A stretch of 23,981 bases of DNA from JAYEIA01 sp964472505 (lineage in GTDB: Bacteria; Bacteroidota; Bacteroidia; Bacteroidales; JAADGE01): the NCBI GenBank assembly GCA_964472505.1, contig CAYYQW010000059.1, forward strand, positions 1 to 23,981, in the 5' to 3' direction. Made by a program: the position numbers and the translations under genes. Position 1 is the stretch's first letter. Each line of letters begins with the position of its first letter. Shown here in pieces: positions 15,248-22,980 of this stretch. The notes below the pieces were generated by a model. That model was not told where the DNA came from. It saw nothing but the letters and a program-made list of their open reading frames with translations, and made no database searches.

Positions 15248-16495
15248 TTAGAATGTATATGTGGCAGAAAAAAGAAACCTCGAATTCTCAGAAGACTCGG
15301 TAGCCACGGCTTTATAATAAGTATCGAAATCCGTTCCGTATTCGGCAAGATTATACATGTATTCCACACCCAACATTAAAGGGCCTGCATCGTATGTTAA
15401 ACGAGGCGAAATACGAATTAAAGAGGCCATATCGGCGGCTCGCCCGGCTGTTATTTGATAAGTGTCAGTATATTCAAGTGCATCGGAAAAGCCTAAATTA
15501 GCCGTATAGCCGGCAAAAAAGCCATAGTTAATTGTATTATAATCCGACATGATTTCAATCCAACCGGCCACAGTATTCATATTCGTATAAGTGTAATTGT
15601 CGAATATATCGCGGCTGCCGGTTTCTACACCGTAGGCTCCGAGCATGGTGTAGCTGCTTAAATTTTCTCCGTACACAATCTGCCCTTTCACAATTAAGGA
15701 GCGGGTGATAATTTTCAAAAAGGCTTGTGAATTATAACTTCCAACGGTTTCATCGGTTTTATAGCCCAAGCCGGTTTGCAGGCGAGGTTTCAAAACTTTA
15801 TATCCGGCCGTAGCACCGGCAATAACATTATCTGTTTTGTATTTTAATTGCAACTGCATATCGGGTATGCCGGCATTGCGCTGTGCTTCGTATTCTCCCG
15901 GCGTTCTGTTATAACCGTGAATGATGGCTGCGAGCATAAAGTCGAAATTTCCCGCCTTATGGTTTAAGCGCGCCTGTGGTGCTCTGGAAAAAGGCTGAAT
16001 TGGCAATGCGGCTCCAAAAGCAAGTACCTCGGGAAAGTTTTCGGTTACAAATAAAGGATGCCAATACTGGCCAAGCATCAGGCGGGTACTGCCCCACTCC
16101 ATTTTCAGAAAAGCATGGCGCATACGCAAAGTTCTTACTACATTCTGACTTGTTCCTTCAAAATCGGTTTCAATATAACCGGATACTTTTGCGCCCAGAG
16201 CATTCGGCCCTGTTACCAAAACTTTTGCACGCGTTTGTATAGATGCCATCTCCAATTGGCCGGTTTTATTTATATCCAAACCATTCAAATCGTATTCGGG
16301 TCGTTTGGGGTAAAGCAGTAAATTTCCGTCGCGTGTATCTATGGATTTATAGGTGTCATAATAAGCTTCGTAACGCACAAAGCCTCCAAAGTTCATGTCA
16401 AACGGATTTTCTTTTTTTTCCTGCGAACGAGCCTGCTGCAAATTCAACATTGGGAATATAATCAGCAAACTTAAAAGCATATAAATTTGTCTCAT
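15248..16495 (-). CDS. Outer-membrane porin-like beta-barrel protein
   Basis: A signal peptide (M-R-Q-I-Y-M-L-L-S-L-L-I-I-F-P-M, cleavage probably after the Q-A-R-S region near residue 24) leads a 415-aa protein. Its alternating aromatic and polar residues and C-terminal Phe (A-T-Y-T-F) are typical of outer-membrane barrels. Segments such as F-G-G-F-V-R-Y-E-A-Y-Y-D-T, G-Y-I-E-T-D-F-E-G and L-M-L-G-Q-Y-W-H-P-L-F resemble the DcaP or phosphate-porin type, so passive uptake of small solutes is likely; the substrate is unknown. The gene follows the receptor gene at 16565-18619 by 69 bp on the same strand. The gap contains a TCACA-ATTA-TGTGA palindrome, so it may be separately controlled. Confidence 0.75.
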   Translation of the reverse strand: MRQIYMLLSLLIIFPMLNLQQARSQEKKENPFDMNFGGFVRYEAYYDTYKSIDTRDGNLLLYPKRPEYDLNGLDINKTGQLEMASIQTRAKVLVTGPNALGAKVSGYIETDFEGTSQNVVRTLRMRHAFLKMEWGSTRLMLGQYWHPLFVTENFPEVLAFGAALPIQPFSRAPQARLNHKAGNFDFMLAAIIHGYNRTPGEYEAQRNAGIPDMQLQLKYKTDNVIAGATAGYKVLKPRLQTGLGYKTDETVGSYNSQAFLKIITRSLIVKGQIVYGENLSSYTMLGAYGVETGSRDIFDNYTYTNMNTVAGWIEIMSDYNTINYGFFAGYTANLGFSDALEYTDTYQITAGRAADMASLIRISPRLTYDAGPLMLGVEYMYNLAEYGTDFDTYYKAVATESSENSRFLFSATYTF

Positions 16496-16534
16496 GTGAT
16501 TTTTTTTTTAAATTTTTATGATACTATAATTTCT

Positions 16535-16548
16535 TCACAATTATGTGA
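16535..16548. promoter_or_regulatory. Palindrome TCACA-N4-TGTGA upstream of the porin
   Basis: A perfect 5-bp inverted repeat with ATTA centre lies 40-53 bp before the porin start, in the gap after the chemoreceptor gene. The half-sites are arranged opposite to a CRP site. Its position would suit an operator, but no regulator can be named. Confidence 0.25.
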
Positions 16549-16564
16549 GCTCAGCAAAAAACAA

Positions 16565-18619
16565 CTAATACCTTTCAAAACGTTCATCATCGGAATCAAT
16601 GTCGTCGTCATCCTCAAGATTAATATTTACTTCCTCGTGCTTGGGGCTGAACTGTTTTACATCCTCTTGAGTATCTTTTTCCAAGTTATCATATTTTTGC
16701 TCTGAGCTCTTATGTTTGATAGTCTTAGCCGTCTTAAAAAAATGAACAATTTCATTCAAGCTTTGAGCTTGTGCCGTGAGTTCTTCGGATGAAGTAGCCA
16801 ATTCTTCCGAAGCGGCAGCTGTCTGTTGTGTTACGGAATTCATTTTTTGAATAGAATCGCTGACTTCATTGGTACCGTTGCTCATTTCTGCGGCAGATTG
16901 TGAAATTTCTTTTACTAAAAGAGCCGTTTTTTCAATATTGCTTACAATTTCGGATAACTGCTCGGCGGCTTTATTTGATACAGATACGCTTGAAGCCGAT
17001 TGTTCATCAATAATGACAGCAGCGGCCGAACTGCGCTCTGCCAATTTTCGTATTTCCGAAGCCACCACGGCAAAACCTTTGCCGTCTTCTCCGGCACGAG
17101 CGGCTTCTATAGCTGCATTAATAGCTAATAAATCTGTTTTCTTGGCAATGGCATTAATTACGGCAATTTTCTCAACAATATCATTCATAGCCTCAGCCGT
17201 TCTCTTAACGGTTTGTGCGCCCTGAGTAATACCGTTGGCAGATTTACCGGACATTTGTTCGGTTATTTGGGCATTTCTTCCGTTCTTTTCGGAATTAGCA
17301 GCAATTTGCTCCATGGTAGAGGATATTTCTTCTAAAGAAGAGGCCTGCTCGGAAGAATTTTGAGACAGTTCCTGAGAGCCGGAACTGATCTGCTCACCGG
17401 CTTTTAACAGCGAATTGGCGCCGTTTTGCACATTTTCAAGAATCTCATTTAATTTATCAACCATGGAATTCAAGGCTTTACCCATACGCCCTACTTCATC
17501 GCGGTATTTAACATCCATGGTATTTGTAAGATCGCCTTGAGCAATGCCTTCGGCAAAACCCACAACCTTTCCGAGGCGTTGCGACAATCGTCTGCTAAAA
17601 AAATAAATGATAAACACGGAAAGTAAAAAACCAATTACAATACTAATGATTACAGCATTTCTTGTTTCCGAAAGCCGGTTTAAAACGGTATCCTCATATA
17701 TGGTTGCAACCGTATATGCATCAATACGTTCTATATACCGGAAATATTGGTATTTCATTCGTCCTTCCCATTCATAATAAGTTTTAGCACGATTTTTCTC
17801 TGAGTTAATTATTTGTTGGTAAAATTGTTCATCCACAGCGCTCTTACCTTCATGAGTCGGGTGTATTATAAAGGTTCCGTCTTTGGAAATAAGGTGAGGA
17901 TAACCTTCTTTCAGATAAACTTTTTGAGAATAAAAGCGCTTCATCTTATCCATGTCTTTTTCTTTGACACCGATATAAAGCATGCCTTTAACCTGTCCTC
18001 TTATGAATAAAGGCTTGTATGCCGTAAGATACCATGCGTTCACTACAAAAGCTCTTCCTACATAGGTTTCACCTCGCTCAATGGTTTTTATCACTTCTGA
18101 ACTGTTAGGAATGTATGTGCCCACGGCTCGTTGGCCGTCATCACTAAGCACATTGGTGGAAATACGCAAGTATCCGTCATCAAACTTTTGAAAAATGGTA
18201 GCGGTAGCTCCGGTCATTTCCTGTACTTCATCCACAAAAGCAGAACTGTTTTGAATAAATCGATTGCCGTACTGCCAAGCATTTACATTCAAGGCTTGCT
18301 TTTCTCCGCTAATCTGATTTTCGGCTTGAAAAGCAAAGCTTCTGTTCGCATTTTCAATAATAGTGTTTTTCGTTTCAAAAAGCTCATAGGATATATTCAG
18401 TAGTTGCTCTACGCGCTCTTGGTTCAAATCCAGCTCTAAATTTATATAAGCAGCTAAATCGTCTAATTGCTCATACATGCGTGAATCAATGCTTTCAATC
18501 AGGTCATTTTTTTGAGTGGTATAAGCCCTAATGCCGAGTAAAATCAGAAGTACGGAAATAAGTGCACCAAACAAAATTAATAAACGGGTACCGATATTCA
18601 AATTGTAAAAAAATTTCAT
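16565..18619 (-). CDS. Methyl-accepting chemotaxis protein, Cache_3-Cache_2 sensor
   Basis: This transmembrane receptor of 684 aa signals to CheA/CheW. TM1 is at about 12-30. A periplasmic sensor of about 290 residues shows Cache_3-Cache_2 features (T-G-A-T-A-T-I-F-Q-K near 137-146, then P-H-L-I-S-K-D-G-T-F-I-I-H-P near 241-254). TM2 is at about 322-342, followed by HAMP (340-393) and the signalling domain. The conserved hairpin tip A-K-K-T-D-L-L-A-I-N-A-A-I-E-A-A-R-A-G is at 492-510. After the F-F-K-T that ends the shared receptor region, a 54-residue charged tail finishes D-D-D-D-I-D-S-D-D-E-R; the sister receptor lacks it. The gene lies 25 bp after that sister gene, so they are probably co-transcribed. 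Ligand unknown. Confidence 0.93.
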   Translation of the reverse strand: MKFFYNLNIGTRLLILFGALISVLLILLGIRAYTTQKNDLIESIDSRMYEQLDDLAAYINLELDLNQERVEQLLNISYELFETKNTIIENANRSFAFQAENQISGEKQALNVNAWQYGNRFIQNSSAFVDEVQEMTGATATIFQKFDDGYLRISTNVLSDDGQRAVGTYIPNSSEVIKTIERGETYVGRAFVVNAWYLTAYKPLFIRGQVKGMLYIGVKEKDMDKMKRFYSQKVYLKEGYPHLISKDGTFIIHPTHEGKSAVDEQFYQQIINSEKNRAKTYYEWEGRMKYQYFRYIERIDAYTVATIYEDTVLNRLSETRNAVIISIVIGFLLSVFIIYFFSRRLSQRLGKVVGFAEGIAQGDLTNTMDVKYRDEVGRMGKALNSMVDKLNEILENVQNGANSLLKAGEQISSGSQELSQNSSEQASSLEEISSTMEQIAANSEKNGRNAQITEQMSGKSANGITQGAQTVKRTAEAMNDIVEKIAVINAIAKKTDLLAINAAIEAARAGEDGKGFAVVASEIRKLAERSSAAAVIIDEQSASSVSVSNKAAEQLSEIVSNIEKTALLVKEISQSAAEMSNGTNEVSDSIQKMNSVTQQTAAASEELATSSEELTAQAQSLNEIVHFFKTAKTIKHKSSEQKYDNLEKDTQEDVKQFSPKHEEVNINLEDDDDIDSDDERFERY

Positions 18620-18644
18620 AATATAAAAATTAGTTATCAGGTCA

Positions 18645-20198
18645 TTAAGTTTTAAAGAAATTCACGACTTCTTCTAATTGCATGGCTTGAGCAGAAAGTT
18701 CTTCGGAGCCGCTTGCCAATTTCTCGGAAGCTTCGGCATTTTGGCTTGTTATGGCATTCATTTCCAAAATGGCATTATTCACCTGTTCCACGCCGTTATT
18801 GATTTCTTGTCCGCCCAAACTGATGTTTCGAACCAATTCATAAGTTTTCTCCATTCTTGCAACTATTGCTTTAAGCTCTTGCAAAGCAGCTTCTGAAACC
18901 TGTATTCCGGCCTCGGATTTCTCATTAATCATTTCGGCTGCATGGCCGCTCCGCTCGGAAAGTTTCCGAATTTCGCTTGCTACCACGGCAAAGCCTTTTC
19001 CGTGTTCGCCGGCTCGGGCAGCCTCAATACCGGCATTTATGGCCAGCAAATCGGTTTTTTCGGCAATGGCATTAATTACCGATACCCGTTCGATGATTTC
19101 GCGCATGGTTTCTACCGCATTTTGAGTAGCTTGGTTGCCTTTGCTTACGTTCTTTTCAACTATTTGTGTGTATTGTTCCGTAGCTTCGGCATTCTCGCGG
19201 TTCTGATGTGAACTTGCGGCAATCTGTTGCATGGAAGATGAAACTTGCTCAATTGAAGAGGCCTGCTCGGCAGAGCCTTCCGAAAGCTTTTGTGAACTAA
19301 GGCTGACTTCTTTAGCTGCCGCAGCTACATACTCGGCACTGTTTTTGGCATTACTCACTATTTCTCGAATTTTGGAGACTAATAATTTCAATGTATTTTC
19401 CAAAATCCCTATTTCATCTTTGCTGTTGGTTTGTATTTCAATATCTAAATGTCCGTCGGCTACCGGAGCCATTGTTTTACTCAAGCGCACAATAGGTTTT
19501 GATATTTGTATGCCGATAAAATAAGCGGCAATACCCGCAATTACCAATATAATAAGTACTACTAAGGCAATTATGCTTATGGTCTGATTAAATCTTTCTT
19601 TTGCTGCACTTCTTTTTTCTTGTATGGTTTCATCAATATCATCAATATAATTTCCGGTACCTATTACCCAATCAAAAGGCTCAAAATATTCGGAATAAGC
19701 TCTCTTGGGCAATGCCTCACCACCTTCTTTTTTGGGAAACCAATAAACCGTGTAACCGCCGCCGGATACCGCTGCATCAATAATATTTTTAATGAGCGGA
19801 GTGCCTTGTTCATCAGTTAGTTCATAGCGGTTTGTACCTTCCGATTCCCGTCCCAACAAAACAATATTCAAACCCTTACGAGTATCAATCCAAAAATAAC
19901 CTTCTTCTCCGTATCTGAGTTCACGAATCAAGTCTGCAGCAAGCTTTTTGGCCTCTGCCTCACTGTATTTTCCGGCCTTATACTCTTCATAAATGGTTTC
20001 TGTCAGGCTTATTGCATTTTCCACCTGATTTTTGATATTCATATCATAATCTTCGTGCAATGTTTTTTCTAAGTCGGCAATTCCCTGTTCGGAAATTTGC
20101 TCAGCCTGATAAATAAAAAAGACCGAAACAGCGGCGAGTGATATAAATAATACGCCCAAAGAAAACAGAATGATTTTGTGACTTATTTTTTTGAGCAT
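18645..20198 (-). CDS. Methyl-accepting chemotaxis protein, sCache_2 sensor
   Basis: This receptor of 517 aa is first in a two-receptor unit. TM1 is about 8-31. The periplasmic region (35-195) has sCache_2 marks: G-E-E-G-Y-F-W-I-D at 97-105 and F-D-W-V-I-G-T-G-N-Y-I-D-D-I-D at 175-189. TM2 is about 207-230, followed by HAMP to about 283 and the signalling domain with tip A-E-K-T-D-L-L-A-I-N-A-G-I-E-A-A-R-A-G at 379-397. It ends directly at F-F-K-T. sCache_2 receptors typically sense small carboxylates, but the ligand here is not known. The 121-bp region shared with divergent rimO shows no clear TAnnTTTG on this strand. No che genes or flagellar genes are in the window. Confidence 0.94.
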   Translation of the reverse strand: MLKKISHKIILFSLGVLFISLAAVSVFFIYQAEQISEQGIADLEKTLHEDYDMNIKNQVENAISLTETIYEEYKAGKYSEAEAKKLAADLIRELRYGEEGYFWIDTRKGLNIVLLGRESEGTNRYELTDEQGTPLIKNIIDAAVSGGGYTVYWFPKKEGGEALPKRAYSEYFEPFDWVIGTGNYIDDIDETIQEKRSAAKERFNQTISIIALVVLIILVIAGIAAYFIGIQISKPIVRLSKTMAPVADGHLDIEIQTNSKDEIGILENTLKLLVSKIREIVSNAKNSAEYVAAAAKEVSLSSQKLSEGSAEQASSIEQVSSSMQQIAASSHQNRENAEATEQYTQIVEKNVSKGNQATQNAVETMREIIERVSVINAIAEKTDLLAINAGIEAARAGEHGKGFAVVASEIRKLSERSGHAAEMINEKSEAGIQVSEAALQELKAIVARMEKTYELVRNISLGGQEINNGVEQVNNAILEMNAITSQNAEASEKLASGSEELSAQAMQLEEVVNFFKT

Positions 20199-20284
20199 AC
20201 GGCAGTTTTTAATTCTATTAAAACAATATTTGTACCAAAAAACACAGCTTTTTTGGATATAGCATTCAGAAAAAAGAAAAATGC

Positions 20285-20292
20285 TACTTTTG
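20285..20292 (+). promoter_or_regulatory. -7 element of rimO
   Basis: TACTTTTG matches TAnnTTTG and lies 28 bp before the rimO GTG. A TTTTGG at 20252-20257 is too far upstream to be a well-spaced -33 element. Confidence 0.5.
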
Positions 20293-20319
20293 CCGATGAA
20301 TATTTAAAGAAATTAAATT

Positions 20320-21615
20320 GTGAAAAAAATAAATATCGTTACACTGGGTTGTTCTAAAAATACCGTTGATTCGGAGCAATTAGGCGGGCAGCTGGCTGCC
20401 TCAGGCTTAGAAATCATATACGACCAATACAATTATAATGCAGAAACCGTGGTGATAAACACCTGCGGTTTTATAAACGACGCCAAAGAAGAATCGGTGA
20501 ATACCATATTGGATTTTGCACAAGCCAAAACCGACGGAAAAATTCGGCGCCTATATGTAATGGGTTGTCTGGCCGAACGCTACAAAAAAGATTTAGAAAA
20601 AGATATTCCCGAAGCCGATGAATTTTTTGGTGTTAATGATCTTAGAAAAGTAGTGGAAACCCTCCAAGCCGATTATCGAAAAGAATTAATCGGCGAACGA
20701 AAACTCTCAACTGCTTCGCATTTTGCTTATCTTAAAATATCGGAAGGATGCGACCGACATTGCTCATTCTGTGCCATCCCGCTAATACGCGGAAAGCACC
20801 GTTCCATACCGCTTGAAGACTTAATTTCCGAAGCTCAAAAATTGGCCGATAAAGGGGTAAAAGAATTAATACTCATAGCACAAGACCTGTCGTACTATGG
20901 CTTGGATTTGTATAAAAAACCCATGCTTCCCGAACTTTTGGAAAAGCTTGCGAAGATAAAAAGTTTAAAAAGAATTCGTTTGCATTACGCTTATCCGGCT
21001 CTGTTCCCTGAGGCTGTTTTTAAAGTCATGCGCGAGCACAAAAATATCTGCAATTATATTGATATTCCGCTGCAACACATCAGCGACAAAATGCTTAAAA
21101 TTATGCGTCGCGGATACGGCAAAGAAAAGACGTTGGATATCATAAATAAATTCAGAAAAGAAGTACCCGGCGTTGCTTTGCGCACCACGCTTCTGGTTGG
21201 GCATCCGGGCGAAACCGAAGCGGACTTTCAGGAACTTATTGATTTTGTGAATGAGCAAAAATTTGAACGCCTCGGCGTTTTTACCTACTCACACGAAGAA
21301 GACACCCACGCCGGAGATACGATGCAAGACAGCATTCCTGAAGAAGAAAAAAACCGAAGAGCCGAATTAATTATGGATATTCAGAAAAAAATTGCTTATG
21401 AGCATAATGCTGAAAAAATAGGCAAAGTTTTTGAGGTACTTATCGACAGGGAAGATGACGATTTTTTTATCGGCCGCACCGAGTTTGACTCACCCGAAGT
21501 GGACAATGAAGTTTTAATTGAAAAATCAAAAAACATGCAAAGGGGTGAATTTTATAATATAGAAATCACAGATGCCGGCGATTACGAATTATTCGGAACA
21601 CTTTACAACAAATAA
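20320..21615 (+). CDS. rimO: Ribosomal protein S12 methylthiotransferase RimO
   Basis: RimO is a radical-SAM enzyme that adds a methylthio group to a conserved Asp of ribosomal protein S12. At 431 aa it is full length. The N-terminal UPF0004 domain carries the auxiliary-cluster cysteines C11, C49 and C83. The radical-SAM motif E-G-C-x3-C-x2-C gives C144, C148 and C151, followed by A-I-P-L-I-R-G-K-H-R-S. A C-terminal TRAM domain (about 365-431) contains G-K-V-F-E-V-L-I-D-R-E. The start codon is GTG at 20320, giving the expected M-K-K-I-N-I-V-T-L-G-C-S-K-N. A gene for an outer-membrane-type protein begins 3 bp after its stop, so the two are likely co-transcribed. Confidence 0.97.
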   Translation: MKKINIVTLGCSKNTVDSEQLGGQLAASGLEIIYDQYNYNAETVVINTCGFINDAKEESVNTILDFAQAKTDGKIRRLYVMGCLAERYKKDLEKDIPEADEFFGVNDLRKVVETLQADYRKELIGERKLSTASHFAYLKISEGCDRHCSFCAIPLIRGKHRSIPLEDLISEAQKLADKGVKELILIAQDLSYYGLDLYKKPMLPELLEKLAKIKSLKRIRLHYAYPALFPEAVFKVMREHKNICNYIDIPLQHISDKMLKIMRRGYGKEKTLDIINKFRKEVPGVALRTTLLVGHPGETEADFQELIDFVNEQKFERLGVFTYSHEEDTHAGDTMQDSIPEEEKNRRAELIMDIQKKIAYEHNAEKIGKVFEVLIDREDDDFFIGRTEFDSPEVDNEVLIEKSKNMQRGEFYNIEITDAGDYELFGTLYNK

Positions 21616-21618
21616 AAC

Positions 21619-22296
21619 ATGCATTCTAAAAGAATATTTGCTTGGCTTTTCGTCCTGATGTTCAGTTTTTTTTCTGTTCAAGGACAAGACTTTGATACCG
21701 ACTACGATATAAATCCGGAATACAGCTTAACGGTAAAAATCTCTCCCCAGCACTTTTTCTGGGGCGGCTTGCCTTTGGTTGGTGAATACGGTGTATATAT
21801 AGAAAGAAGAATTACTCAAAAATCAGCCGTAGAAGGCGGGTTGGCTTATCTGGGAAAAGGCTTAATGCTGCTCAGTATGGAAGCCGAAGAGTCATACAAC
21901 AGCAACAACCCGGTGATTGGGATAAGTGGCTTTCGGGTGCAGGGAGCCTATAAATTTTACATCAACCGCAAAGAGAAAAACACCGGATTTTATGCCGCAC
22001 CTCATTTCTCATTTGCCTCGGCTAAATACTATGAAAAATATGCCGGCGGCACATCAGCCAATCAGTCTTTTATACAAGCCATGCATACCGATTTCAGCGG
22101 GATTTTGGGCATTCGTTGGGTATTCGGCCGATTCTCCATGGAAACTTTTGCCGGTGCAGGTTACCGTAATAAACACTGGCTTACAAAAGATTACACCGGT
22201 GTAAGTACACTCAGTGAAGAAGAGTTTAGAGATTTGTATATTATTACCGAACCCATCGTTATAAAAATGGGATTCAAAATCGGGCTGCAAATATAA
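21619..22296 (+). CDS. Putative outer-membrane beta-barrel protein (DUF3575-like)
   Basis: The 225-aa product begins with a signal peptide (M-H-S-K-R-I-F-A-W-L-F-V-L-M-F-S-F-F-S-V, cleavage likely after Q-G near residue 22). The rest alternates aromatic and polar residues in stretches such as Y-G-V-Y-I-E-R-R-I and F-R-V-Q-G-A-Y-K-F-Y, suggesting a small barrel of eight to ten strands. The pattern of a Gly-rich G-G-L-P-L-V-G-E-Y near 50-58 followed by E-R-R recalls DUF3575-type Bacteroidota proteins. It is not securely identified. It starts 3 bp after rimO, probably through chance operon membership, and converges on the O-methyltransferase gene. Confidence 0.7.
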   Translation: MHSKRIFAWLFVLMFSFFSVQGQDFDTDYDINPEYSLTVKISPQHFFWGGLPLVGEYGVYIERRITQKSAVEGGLAYLGKGLMLLSMEAEESYNSNNPVIGISGFRVQGAYKFYINRKEKNTGFYAAPHFSFASAKYYEKYAGGTSANQSFIQAMHTDFSGILGIRWVFGRFSMETFAGAGYRNKHWLTKDYTGVSTLSEEEFRDLYIITEPIVIKMGFKIGLQI

Positions 22297-22306
22297 AGGT
22301 CGCAAG

Positions 22307-22333
22307 AAAAAAGCTTATTTTTTCCGAATAAGC
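22307..22333 (-). terminator. Terminator of the O-methyltransferase unit
   Basis: On the minus strand GCTTATT pairs with AATAAGC (22327-22333 and 22313-22319), with a 7-nt loop, followed by six T residues (22307-22312). The stop codon of the O-methyltransferase lies inside the stem. Confidence 0.75.
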
Positions 22334-22980
22334 GATAAACCGTCACGAACGGAAAGTATGACATTTTCGGTGCGCTTGTCCTCAAGCACATACGCATTAA
22401 AGGCTTTGATAGCTTTTGCCGATTCATCAGCTTCATCATCGGGCAACAGTACTTTTTCGTACCATAAGACATTATCCGCCAAAATAAAACCTCCGGGACT
22501 TAGGCTTTCCAAAGCTTTTTCATAATACAGAATATAATCCTGTTTGTCGGCATCTATAAAAACCAAGTCAAATTTCATATCCAATTTTGGGATAATCTCC
22601 TCGGCCGAGCCAATATGTAGTTTCAATTGCTCTCGGTGTACCGATTTATTGAAATATTTTCGAATAAAACGTTCGTGTTCATCGTTAATTTCAATGGTGT
22701 GCAAACAACCGTCGGGCTGCAAACCTTCGGCTAAGCACAAAGCGGAATAGCCGGTAAAAGTACCGATTTCCAAAATATATTTTGGCTGAACCATTCGGCT
22801 TACAAACTCTAAAAACTTACCCTGCAAATGCCCGGAAAGCATTTGCGGATACAGTTTTTTTATATTGGTTTCACGAGCCAATTCAACCCTAACCTCATCT
22901 TCCGGCGAGCTGTAACGCGCACTGTATTCTTCAAGTGTGTCCATGTCTGTTTTGAAGCTTGATTTTATCTGTGTTTCCAA
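22315..22980 (-). CDS. SAM-dependent O-methyltransferase (family 3)
   Basis: This belongs to the caffeoyl-CoA/catechol-type O-methyltransferase family, cytoplasmic and metal dependent. Visible motifs are M-L-S-G-H-L-Q-G near 47-54, the SAM-binding E-I-G-T-F-T-G-Y-S-A at 71-80, H-T-I-E-I at 94-98, F-I-D-A-D-K at 141-146 (metal ligand Asp), and A-D-N-V-L-W at 168-173. Bacterial relatives act on small catechol-like molecules or on tRNA wobble hydroxyuridine (TrmR); which applies here cannot be told. The longest ORF overlaps the M42 peptidase gene by 16 bp. A second ATG at 22944 (M13, M-D-T-L-E-E-Y) matches the usual family start and leaves a 20-bp gap, so the true start may be 22944. Confidence 0.88.
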   Translation of the reverse strand: METQIKSSFKTDMDTLEEYSARYSSPEDEVRVELARETNIKKLYPQMLSGHLQGKFLEFVSRMVQPKYILEIGTFTGYSALCLAEGLQPDGCLHTIEINDEHERFIRKYFNKSVHREQLKLHIGSAEEIIPKLDMKFDLVFIDADKQDYILYYEKALESLSPGGFILADNVLWYEKVLLPDDEADESAKAIKAFNAYVLEDKRTENVILSVRDGLSLIRKK

